From Reyranella sp. (GTDB taxonomy: Bacteria; Pseudomonadota; Alphaproteobacteria; Reyranellales; Reyranellaceae), in assembly GCA_016780605.1 (NCBI GenBank), contig JADHLS010000298.1, forward strand, positions 1 to 6,642: a stretch of 6,642 nucleotides of DNA, in the 5' to 3' direction. The first letter of the stretch is position 1; each line of letters starts with the position of its first letter. Both the position numbers and the translations under genes were made by a program. Below the pieces are notes generated by a model. That model was given only the letters and a program-made list of their open reading frames with translations. It was not told where the DNA came from and did no database searches. This document shows positions 1 to 5,261 of the stretch, in pieces.

Positions 1-1
1 C

Positions 2-187
2 TACGTCAAGGTCACCCGAGAAGGAGAACTAGAAAGAGGTCGACTGCCTGAGCCGGATGAAAGGTTCCTGATCTGCGAGCCGGATGGCAAGATCAGCGTC
101 GCCGAAGGGGTGAAGAGCCTCAACGACTACTACGACGGTCACCGGATTTATTGGCCATATGCCAAGGTGAAGCCAAATCCGCAATAA
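2..187 (+). CDS. C-terminal end of an unrecognised protein (5' truncated)
   Basis: An open frame runs from the window edge to a TAA at 185-187 and gives the last 61 residues of a protein whose start lies outside. The tail is charged and then aromatic, with D-Y-Y-D and Y-W-P-Y clusters, and ends KVKPNPQ. I do not recognise the family. The frame is favoured as coding because most third positions are G or C, apart from a short run of A-ending codons near 17-37, and because it ends just before hairpin-forming sequence. The minus-strand frames across it look like shadows. It lies on the same strand as the downstream phosphorylase gene, but the 214 bp gap with its own predicted promoter suggests separate transcription. 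No function is proposed. Confidence 0.5.
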   Translation, partial: YVKVTREGELERGRLPEPDERFLICEPDGKISVAEGVKSLNDYYDGHRIYWPYAKVKPNPQ

Positions 188-205
188 CGGACGAAAGCCT
201 ATAGC

Positions 206-229
206 TTGCCGCGCCGCATAGCGCGGCAA
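206..229 (+). terminator. hairpin after the partial gene, possible terminator
   Basis: TTGCCGCGC and GCGCGGCAA form a perfect 9-bp GC-rich stem around a 6-nt loop, 18 nt after the TAA at 187. No T-run follows, so it is not a textbook intrinsic terminator. It may be a 3'-end stabilising hairpin or a Rho-assisted stop. Its right arm overlaps a second inverted repeat at 226-258. Confidence 0.45.
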
Positions 230-258
230 CGGCGATCCCCAGGGCGATGCGCCGTTGC
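226..258 (+). repeat. second inverted repeat overlapping the first hairpin
   Basis: GCAACGGCG (226-234) and CGCCGTTGC (250-258) are perfect 9-bp complementary arms around a 15-nt loop. The left arm shares GCAA (226-229) with the hairpin at 206-229, so the two full stems cannot form together in one RNA. The role is unknown. The rest of the 188-401 gap holds only the FNR/FixK-type box and the leader of the next gene. Confidence 0.4.
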
Positions 259-328
259 GTCTGCAAAAGGTCCGTCAGCGGATGACGGTGGCCTTGATCG
301 CCGAGCCGGGTGGGTTGACCACTGACCA

Positions 329-342
329 TTGATCAAGATCAA
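329..342 (+). promoter_or_regulatory. FNR/FixK-type box upstream of the GH65 gene
   Basis: TTGATCAAGATCAA is a perfect match to both TTGAT-N4-ATCAA (FNR/Anr) and TTGA-N6-TCAA (FixK). Flanking bases extend it to CATTGATC-AA-GATCAATG (327-344). Its centre is 66.5 nt from the GTG at 402. If it is a class II activator site at -41.5, transcription would start near 377. Binding by an FNR/FixK-type regulator is inferred from the motif. Confidence 0.75.
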
Positions 343-401
343 TGCCTTAATTGTTGGGAGAGCCCCGAATCGCGCCGGTCACCAGTCAAGAGTGAACTAC
401 C

Positions 402-2669
402 GTGGCGGGCTCCGATTGCATGGTCGATACGAGGGACTTCGTGCTATCGCCGTGCCCCGATCCGGCTTGGATGCTCACCGAAGATGGCCTCAATGCCGCA
501 CGGGAGCACGAGGTCGAATCACTCTTCGCCATCGGCAATGGATATCTTGGAATGAGAGCTTCGATTGCCGAGGGGAGGGGCCTTTCCCGTCCCTCGGCTT
601 TCGTCGCCGGCATCTACGTTGCGAACGAGGCTACCGGCCCGAAGCTGGCGGTTCTGCCAAACTGGTTGCACGCCGAGCTGACGGTTGAGGATCAGCCCGT
701 ATCTCTCAAATCGGGCACTGTCCTCGAACATCGTTGGCGGCTCGACCTTCGACAGGCCGCTCTCTGGCGGGAATGGCGTCACCAGGACCCGACCGGCCGC
801 ATCACACGACTGACATGCGTCCAGCTTGCTTCCCTCGCCGATCGACATGTCCTGCTGCAGTCGCTGGCGATTACGCCCGAGAACTACGCCGGACGAATCG
901 ACTGCAGGACACGGATTGCACCGTCTGATGGCGAACAGCTGTCTTCCGAGCCGAGCGCAACGCTCCTGCATGCATTTGGAAAGACTGTTGCGATTGCTGC
1001 GGTTTCCCATGTGCGCAATCCCGCTGCATCGTCGCGGCCGAGCGCCGAGACCAGGATGGAGCACAGGGAGGAACAGTGGTCGTGGAAGGTAGCTCTCGGG
1101 GAAACAATACGACTCGAGCGCATGTTCGCCGTCTTTACCTCGCGCGACGTCGCGGGCCCGGCGGAGGCGGCGCGCAGTCATCTCACCTCGGTGTGCAACC
1201 GTGGCTTTGCAACGGCCGTGGCAGATCATGTCGATGCCTGGCGCCGCCGGTGGGAAGCCGCCGACGTGCGGATCACGGGCGATGAGGACGCACAACGTGC
1301 GCTCCGCTTTGCAATCTACCATCTCGTCTCAGCTGCCAATCCCGCCGACGACCATGTTTCCATCGGCGCGCGCGGCCTCACTGGGGAAGCGTATAGCGGG
1401 CACGTCTTCTGGGAGACCGAGATCTATATGCTGCCCTTCTACGTCTTCACCGACCCGGCAGCGGCGCGTGCGCTCCTGATGTATCGCTACCACACTCTCG
1501 ATGCAGCTCGCCGCAAGGCCAAAGCGCATGCCTGCGAGGGCGCCCTTTATGCATGGGAGTCGGCCGACACCGGTGATGAAGCCACGCCACCGACAGTGAT
1601 CGGGTCGGACGGCCGAGCGGTCGACGTTCTCACCGGTCAGCAAGAGCTCCACATCAGCGCCGACGTCGCCTATGCCGTCTGGTACTATTGGCGCGCCACG
1701 GGCGATGAAACGTTCATGGCGACCGTTGGGGCCGAAATCCTTGTGGAGACAGCACGCTTCTGGGCGAGCCGAGCGAGCGTAGAACCTGATGGCAGCGCCC
1801 ATATCCGCCAGGTGATCGGCCCCGACGAATATCACGAGACCGTCGACGACGATGCCTACACGAACGTCATGGCTGTCTTCAACCTCGAGCGTGCTTCGGA
1901 TGCGGTAGCCATGCTGAAGCGCGAACGGGCGGCCGACTGGACAACGCTATCCCGCCGACTCGATATCACCGATCTTGAATGTCAGCGCTGGCGCACACTG
2001 GCGAGTTCGATCGTGACCGGCCCTGACCCGGGAACGAAGCTTTTTGAGCAGTTTGCAGGCTACTTCGGCCTCGAGGACCGGATGAACGGTTCCCAGCTCA
2101 TCAAGCAGGCAGATGTGGTGGTCTTGAGCGCCTTGTTCTGGGAAAGGTGGCCAGTCGCTGTGCACGCGGCCAACTTCCGCTATTACGCGCCGCGCACCGT
2201 GCATGGCAGCTCGCTCAGCCCCGGCGTACACGCGCTCGTCGCCGCGCGGCTGGGCGATCTCGCGCTTGCGCAAGCCTATTTCCGGCAGACCGCGGAGATC
2301 GATCTCGCAAACAACATGGGCAATGCCGCGGGCGGCGTGCACGTGGGGGCACTCGGCAGTCTTTGGCAGGCCACGATGTTTGGCATCGCTGGCATACGGC
2401 TGAAAGAAAACGACATTGTGCTCGATCCACATCTGCTGCCGGAGTGGCGTGAGCTGTCGATGCCGCTGCAATGGCGGGGCCGCCACCTTCGCTTGCACTT
2501 TCAAGCCGATCCAAAGCGCGTCGAGGTGGCCGTCGAGAATGGTGACGAGTTCACAATTTCAATGCTTGGTGGACCGGCGTCCCCTGCCCGAGCCGGCCAA
2601 TGCCTTGCCCTGCAGGGTGACTCATTCGCCTGGGGCAAGTGGGAGCGGATCCACAGTGCCCAAAGTTGA
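402..2669 (+). CDS. glycoside hydrolase family 65 disaccharide phosphorylase
   Basis: A 755-residue enzyme of the family that includes maltose, trehalose and kojibiose phosphorylases. These split an alpha-glucosyl disaccharide with phosphate to give beta-glucose 1-phosphate plus a sugar, normally in the cytoplasm. The N-terminal beta-sandwich covers roughly residues 1-240, the (alpha/alpha)6 barrel 290-640, and a small beta domain the rest. The barrel carries HVFWETEIYMLPF (from His334), GPDEYHE with the expected catalytic acid Glu476, KQAD (Lys568) and HGSSLS (His601). The last is the phosphate-site signature of phosphorylases rather than acid trehalase-type hydrolases. Length is normal and no frame break is seen. 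The GTG at 402 has a weak AAGAG upstream; the ATG at 420 is a real alternative and would remove six residues. The exact disaccharide cannot be read from sequence. The usual partner beta-phosphoglucomutase is not in the window. An FNR/FixK-type box lies upstream. Confidence 0.93.
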   Translation: MAGSDCMVDTRDFVLSPCPDPAWMLTEDGLNAAREHEVESLFAIGNGYLGMRASIAEGRGLSRPSAFVAGIYVANEATGPKLAVLPNWLHAELTVEDQPVSLKSGTVLEHRWRLDLRQAALWREWRHQDPTGRITRLTCVQLASLADRHVLLQSLAITPENYAGRIDCRTRIAPSDGEQLSSEPSATLLHAFGKTVAIAAVSHVRNPAASSRPSAETRMEHREEQWSWKVALGETIRLERMFAVFTSRDVAGPAEAARSHLTSVCNRGFATAVADHVDAWRRRWEAADVRITGDEDAQRALRFAIYHLVSAANPADDHVSIGARGLTGEAYSGHVFWETEIYMLPFYVFTDPAAARALLMYRYHTLDAARRKAKAHACEGALYAWESADTGDEATPPTVIGSDGRAVDVLTGQQELHISADVAYAVWYYWRATGDETFMATVGAEILVETARFWASRASVEPDGSAHIRQVIGPDEYHETVDDDAYTNVMAVFNLERASDAVAMLKRERAADWTTLSRRLDITDLECQRWRTLASSIVTGPDPGTKLFEQFAGYFGLEDRMNGSQLIKQADVVVLSALFWERWPVAVHAANFRYYAPRTVHGSSLSPGVHALVAARLGDLALAQAYFRQTAEIDLANNMGNAAGGVHVGALGSLWQATMFGIAGIRLKENDIVLDPHLLPEWRELSMPLQWRGRHLRLHFQADPKRVEVAVENGDEFTISMLGGPASPARAGQCLALQGDSFAWGKWERIHSAQS

Positions 2670-2871
2670 TGTAGATCGTCAGCACCCTTTCTTGAGGTTC
2701 GCCTCGATCTTGATCTGGGTCGAGTTCGATGGCCCCATCGACAGGGTGGCGCCGGTCGACGAGCTTGCTCACGAGATCCGCCGGCTGGTGCAAGCCAATG
2801 TCCGTGGCCATCGCCGCTCACTGGCGACGTCGCCCCCAGGACCTTGCAATCCCTGAGCTGGCATCGCGTCG
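2670..2871. other. convergent intergenic region with no convincing gene
   Basis: These 202 bp separate the 3' ends of the phosphorylase and the host-attachment-type gene. Open frames cross it on both strands, but none resembles a known family or has a clear ribosome binding site. They run into neighbouring genes as shadows. It contains one degenerate FNR/FixK-type box (2710-2723) and a short perfect inverted repeat, TCGATGG-CC-CCATCGA (2726-2741). No T-run terminator is visible for either flanking gene. Confidence 0.6.
2710..2723. promoter_or_regulatory. degenerate FNR/FixK-type box, orphan
   Basis: TTGATCTGGGTCGA matches TTGA-N6-TCAA except for one base in the right half-site. It differs by that single base from the box at 4537-4550. 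It lies between two converging genes with no recognisable gene start nearby, so it may be a promoter relic or chance. Confidence 0.3.
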
Positions 2872-3330
2872 TCAGTGCAGCAGCACACCCAGATGTCGGC
2901 GCAGGCGGCTGGCCGGCTCGTTCGTCAGATCCTTGGCCACCTCCTGGCGCAGTCGCCCCTGGACGCGCTTGGAAAGCAAGCCCCGCAGTTCGCCGAGGCT
3001 GCGGCGGGGTGCCACGAGAATGAGATCGTCGAAATCCCGACGCTGGCAGGCTTCGTCGAGCGCATCGGCGATAAGGGCCATGAAGCGATGCTTCTCGAGC
3101 TTGTGATAGTCGTGCGGCGGCTCGAAGGCATGGCGCATGCCGCTGCGCGAGGAGCTGAAGCTGCGGCCGGGCTTGTCGCTCTTGAGGTCGCGCGGTCGTT
3201 GCCGGCTTTGCGGCGCCACGAGGTCGCCAAGTGTCGGAACCAGCTTGGAGGTCTCCCCGTCCGGACGGAAAAACCGCGCACGGGCACCGTCGGCGACGAC
3301 CACCCACGTCTTTGCAGGATGCTTGGCCAT
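2872..3330 (-). CDS. host-attachment / baeRF-type protein
   Basis: A 152-residue protein of the 'host attachment protein' family, related to the bacterial eRF1-like (baeRF family 12) domains. Visible family marks are the N-terminal strand TWVVVADGARARFF (residues 8-21), a Ser/Arg-rich stretch around 56-66, and the C-terminal DDLILVAPRRSLGELR (101-116) followed by VAKDLTN (131-137). There is no signal peptide or membrane segment, so it is probably cytoplasmic. The 'attachment' name comes from database usage and is not evidence of adhesion; a ribosome-linked role is plausible from the eRF1-like fold but unproven. No GGQ peptide-release motif is seen. The ATG at 3330 is chosen because GAGG (3339-3342) precedes it by 8 nt; the frame extends upstream to 3492 only as shadow of DUF2267. 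It begins 5 nt after the DUF2267 stop, which implies co-transcription and coupled translation. Confidence 0.85.
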   Translation of the reverse strand: MAKHPAKTWVVVADGARARFFRPDGETSKLVPTLGDLVAPQSRQRPRDLKSDKPGRSFSSSRSGMRHAFEPPHDYHKLEKHRFMALIADALDEACQRRDFDDLILVAPRRSLGELRGLLSKRVQGRLRQEVAKDLTNEPASRLRRHLGVLLH

Positions 3331-3335
3331 GGCTG

Positions 3336-3776
3336 CTACCTCACAAGGGAATCGGGAAAGAGGTTGAGCACTTCGTGCGGCAGGGTGCGCCTGACCTTGA
3401 GCAGCTCGCCACGGTCGAGGCAGCGTTCCATCACGGCAAAGCAGGCCCGCGCGGCCTCGGCGGGATTGACACGGCTGTCCTGCGGCAGGCAAGCGGCGAC
3501 GTGGTCGACGAAGGCCTGGAGCTGGCGCTCTCGCGTGGGCGTTCCGGCCGGGTGCCAGCCCTCATAGTAGGCACCGCGCAGCAACATCGGCAGCTGGGCG
3601 CCGAGATGGACGGCGTTCTCCGGCCCGATGCGATCCCGCAGCGCGTGCAAGGCCGCGCGCAGGGCATTGAAGGCGATACGGCGATCGTCGATGCCGAGCT
3701 CGCCCATCATGATCTTCAGCCAATGATTGGTTTCCTGGACCGTCGTGTCGAAGGTGTCGAGACCGGTGGTGCTCAT
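3336..3776 (-). CDS. DUF2267 domain protein
   Basis: A 146-residue all-helical protein matching DUF2267 over nearly its full length. Characteristic segments are the N-terminal FDTTVQETNHWL (residues 9-20), the block reading ALHALRDRIGPENAVHLGAQLP, the YYEGW motif after it, and the C-terminal AFVDHVAACLP and LPHEVLNLFP. The family's biochemical role is unknown. In many bacteria it accompanies stress, universal stress protein and hypoxia-type genes. No signal peptide or membrane helix is visible. The ATG at 3776 is preferred over 3842 because AGGAG (3782-3786) lies 5 nt before it, and the longer version would start inside the FNR/FixK-type box at 3829-3842. It is the first gene of a two-gene unit: its TAG (3338-3336) is 5 nt from the next ATG, whose ribosome binding site lies inside its last codons. 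Confidence 0.88.
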   Translation of the reverse strand: MSTTGLDTFDTTVQETNHWLKIMMGELGIDDRRIAFNALRAALHALRDRIGPENAVHLGAQLPMLLRGAYYEGWHPAGTPTRERQLQAFVDHVAACLPQDSRVNPAEAARACFAVMERCLDRGELLKVRRTLPHEVLNLFPDSLVR

Positions 3777-3781
3777 CGGCG

Positions 3782-3789
3782 CTCCTCTC
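3782..3789 (-). promoter_or_regulatory. ribosome binding site of the DUF2267 gene
   Basis: On the minus strand this reads GAGAGGAG, with AGGAG ending 5 nt before the ATG at 3776. It decides that start over the in-frame ATG at 3842. Confidence 0.7.
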
Positions 3790-3828
3790 GGGTTGATTTC
3801 AAGCTGCCGGCAGCGCGGTCCGACAGCC

Positions 3829-3842
3829 TTGACCTGCGTCAA
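3829..3842 (-). promoter_or_regulatory. FNR/FixK-type box upstream of DUF2267
   Basis: On the minus strand this reads TTGACGCAGGTCAA, an exact TTGA-N6-TCAA site. Its centre is about 59 nt from the ATG at 3776, the same geometry as the other boxes. It lies in the 81 bp gap between the hibernation factor stop and the DUF2267 start. This gives the downstream pair its own promoter even if there is read-through from the hibernation gene. Confidence 0.65.
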
Positions 3843-3857
3843 CCAGCGGCCATCCGC

Positions 3858-4433
3858 TCATCGTTGCGGTTGCAGATGATGTTTGCCGATGGGAACAACG
3901 TGGCTTGCCTGAGGCCCCTTCTCGGCCTCTCGCTGATGCAGGGAGAAGCGCACCTCGTCACCCACCAGCAGCTTCTCGAAGCCTCCATTGGCGACGGCAT
4001 TGCGATGGAAATAGACTTCGGTGCCATCGCTGGTATCGATGAATCCGTAGTCGCGCTCGGCCATGAGGCTCGCGACCTTGCCATGGGCGGGCATGTCGTG
4101 GGTTTTCACGTCGCCACGCCGGCGACGCACATGGTCCTCGAGCTGACGGCGCACGGCGTCGAAGCAATCGCGCACCGCGACGTAGATGTCCTCGTGGGCA
4201 TGGTGCCCGGGCGGATCGCGCTTCACCACGATCTCCTTGCCCGGCACCTTGAGGTCGACACGGATGTGAAAAAGATCGCCCTGGCGGCGCCGGTTCGGCG
4301 CCTCGATCACGACGCGGCAGCTCACGATTCGTTCGAAGAACTGCTCAAGCTCGCGGGCGCGCTCACGGATCTTCGCCTCGACGGCGGGCGAGGCATCGAT
4401 GTTGCGGAAGGTAATCTGAAGCCACGACGGCAT
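3858..4433 (-). CDS. hpf: HPF/RaiA ribosome hibernation factor fused to a cold-shock domain
   Basis: A 191-residue two-domain protein. Residues 1-105 form an HPF/RaiA (sigma-54 modulation, S30EA-type) domain, which in known members sits in the decoding channel of the 30S subunit and blocks translation in resting cells. It shows ITFRNIDASPAVEAKIRERA (7-26), the strand FHIRVDLKVPGKEIVV (55-70) and the helix HEDIYVAVRDCFDAVRRQL (80-98). A basic linker (HVRRRRGD) leads to a cold-shock domain at 117-183 with RNP1-like DYGFI (128-132) and RNP2-like VYFHR (140-144), which predict single-stranded nucleic acid binding. The cold-shock domain replaces the C-terminal dimerisation domain of long HPF, so ribosome pairing by that route is not expected. 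The start at 4433 has an excellent GGAGAGGAGG (4447-4438). Two FNR/FixK-type boxes lie upstream, and it is divergent from the Usp gene. Confidence 0.92.
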   Translation of the reverse strand: MPSWLQITFRNIDASPAVEAKIRERARELEQFFERIVSCRVVIEAPNRRRQGDLFHIRVDLKVPGKEIVVKRDPPGHHAHEDIYVAVRDCFDAVRRQLEDHVRRRRGDVKTHDMPAHGKVASLMAERDYGFIDTSDGTEVYFHRNAVANGGFEKLLVGDEVRFSLHQREAEKGPQASHVVPIGKHHLQPQR

Positions 4434-4437
4434 GAGC

Positions 4438-4447
4438 CCTCCTCTCC
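4438..4447 (-). promoter_or_regulatory. strong ribosome binding site of the hibernation factor
   Basis: On the minus strand this reads GGAGAGGAGG, with the AGGAGG core 4 nt from the ATG at 4433. It is one of the strongest Shine-Dalgarno sequences in the window and fixes this start. Confidence 0.75.
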
Positions 4448-4483
4448 GAAACAGCCAGTTTGCAGCAATTGGATGATCGAGAC

Positions 4484-4497
4484 TTGAGGCAGGTCAA
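4484..4497 (-). promoter_or_regulatory. FNR/FixK-type box, proximal to the hibernation factor
   Basis: On the minus strand this reads TTGACCTGCCTCAA, an exact TTGA-N6-TCAA site. Its centre is about 57 nt from the ATG at 4433, which would put a class II transcription start near 4449. It is weaker than the perfect palindromes at 329 and 4671. Confidence 0.6.
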
Positions 4498-4536
4498 AGC
4501 GCCGTCAGCCCTATCAGGCAAGAAGGGTCTTCGGCC

Positions 4537-4550
4537 TTGATCTGGGTCAA
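4537..4550 (-). promoter_or_regulatory. FNR/FixK-type box, distal to the hibernation factor
   Basis: TTGATCTGGGTCAA is an exact TTGA-N6-TCAA site with one good TTGAT half and a GTCAA half. Its centre is 53 bp from the 4484-4497 box, about five helical turns, so both could be bound on the same DNA face. It is about 110 nt from the hibernation factor start and 198 nt from the Usp start, so it more likely serves the former. Confidence 0.6.
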
Positions 4551-4670
4551 CCCCGAGCGGGCCGTTGCAGTCGGACCGCCGCCTCACGCATCGATGCGAG
4601 ACCAGCGAGCAATGATCGGGATGAAGGAGGACATCTTCGGTGACCCCTCAGACACCAGTCGAGGCATCCA

Positions 4671-4684
4671 TTGATCTCGATCAA
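4671..4684 (+). promoter_or_regulatory. FNR/FixK-type box upstream of Usp
   Basis: TTGATCTCGATCAA is a perfect TTGAT-N4-ATCAA site, extended by flanks to CATTGATC-TC-GATCAATG (4669-4686). Its arms are identical to those of the box before the GH65 gene. Its centre is 64.5 nt from the ATG at 4742. A -41.5 site would place the transcription start near 4719. Confidence 0.78.
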
Positions 4685-4730
4685 TGTTAAGGGCGGCCGT
4701 TCATGGTTCGGTTCTGCCATTGCCAGCGTC

Positions 4731-4738
4731 GGGAGGGG
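4731..4738 (+). promoter_or_regulatory. ribosome binding site of the Usp gene
   Basis: GGGAGGGG ends 3 nt before the ATG at 4742. It supports 4742 over the in-frame ATG at 4703, which would add 13 residues foreign to the family and would lie upstream of the predicted transcription start. Confidence 0.65.
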
Positions 4739-4741
4739 ACG

Positions 4742-5179
4742 ATGTTTCAGAACATTCTCGTGGCGACCGACGGCTCACGACTGTCGGAAGCTGCTGTCGA
4801 CAACGCCATCAGTCTCGCCCGCGATGCCGGAGCCAAGGTCACGGCGTTGACGGTGACTGAGCCCTTTCACGTCCTCACGGCCGATTCCAAGCAGCTGTCC
4901 GATACCAAGGAAGTCTATGAGAGGCACGTCAAGGCAGAGGCTGCGCGCTTCCTCGCAAGCGCAGAACGAAAGGCCAAGGCGTTGGGTGTCCCGTGCCGGG
5001 TCCTTCAGGTCGAGAGCGAGCATCCGTATCAGGCGATTATTGACGCCGCAAAACAATCCGGTTGCGACCTGATCTGCATGGCATCGCACGGGCGCCGCGG
5101 CGTCTCAGCCCTCGTCCTCGGCAGCGTCACGAACAAGGTGCTGACCCACAGCTCGATGCCCGTCCTCGTCTACCGCTGA
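4742..5179 (+). CDS. universal stress protein, single-domain UspA family
   Basis: A 145-residue cytoplasmic protein with one complete Usp domain. It begins with the typical first strand and loop NILVATDGS (residues 4-12, Asp10 in the nucleotide pocket). It ends with MASHGRRG (113-120), LGSVTNKVL (126-134) and the last strand MPVLVYR. The ATP-binding signature G-2X-G-9X-G-S/T is present with alanine at the first position (Ala114, Gly117, Gly127, Ser128), a common variant, so nucleotide binding is likely. Usp proteins support survival in growth arrest, low oxygen or energy shortage; the specific partner is unknown. The start is set by GGGAGGGG at 4731-4738 and by family length. It is divergent from the hibernation factor and 82 bp upstream of the PEP synthase gene on the same strand. 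It has the best-placed perfect FNR/FixK-type box in the window. Confidence 0.93.
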   Translation: MFQNILVATDGSRLSEAAVDNAISLARDAGAKVTALTVTEPFHVLTADSKQLSDTKEVYERHVKAEAARFLASAERKAKALGVPCRVLQVESEHPYQAIIDAAKQSGCDLICMASHGRRGVSALVLGSVTNKVLTHSSMPVLVYR

Positions 5180-5249
5180 CGGGCCTGACCAGCGGCACAT
5201 TGGCTGCCCCTCAGCCGAAGTCTCCCGATGATGCCCATGCAGCCTCGCG

Positions 5250-5255
5250 AAGGAG
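5250..5255 (+). promoter_or_regulatory. ribosome binding site of the PEP synthase gene
   Basis: AAGGAG lies 6 nt before the ATG at 5262, which fits the start and the family N-terminus. The 82 bp gap before it (5180-5261) contains no TTGA-N6-TCAA box and only a weak 5-bp hairpin (GGCTG-CCCCT-CAGCC, 5202-5216) without a T-run. Read-through from the Usp gene is therefore possible. Confidence 0.7.
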
Positions 5256-5261
5256 CAGACC

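Larger units (their letters stand above)
4434..4741. other. divergent control region between hibernation factor and Usp
   Basis: This 308 bp stretch has no convincing gene. It holds three FNR/FixK-type boxes (4484, 4537 and 4671) and the ribosome binding sites of both divergent genes. A perfect 12-bp palindrome, CGCATCGATGCG, lies at 4587-4598 with unknown role. Two 17-codon open frames (ATG 4621, GTG 4640) exist but look accidental. Confidence 0.7.

Noticed and set aside
519..1322. 267-residue minus-strand open frame inside the GH65 gene
   Set aside because: The GH65 frame is continuous through this region with family-like sequence. The minus frame has no motif and looks like a shadow.
2551..2811. 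86-residue minus-strand open frame (ATG 2811) crossing the GH65 3' end
   Set aside because: It overlaps the GH65 gene by more than 100 nt, has no visible family match or ribosome binding site, and its C-terminal half is GH65 shadow. A decayed gene remnant cannot be excluded.
3793..3802. TTGATTTCAA resembling an FNR half-site pair
   Set aside because: The half-sites are separated by 2 nt instead of 6, so it does not fit an FNR/FixK dimer.
3231..4487. 418-residue + strand open frame opposite the three minus-strand genes
   Set aside because: It is the antisense shadow of three genes with clear family matches and ribosome binding sites, and it runs across the intergenic boxes. No domain is recognisable.
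4621..4690. Two 17-codon open frames (ATG 4621, GTG 4640), the second preceded by AAGGAGG
   Set aside because: Both are very short, and the second overlaps the perfect FNR/FixK-type box upstream of the expected transcription start. A leader peptide is unlikely.
4703..4741. Upstream ATG extending the Usp protein by 13 residues
   Set aside because: The extension is not Usp-like and has no ribosome binding site. It would start before the transcription start predicted from the box.
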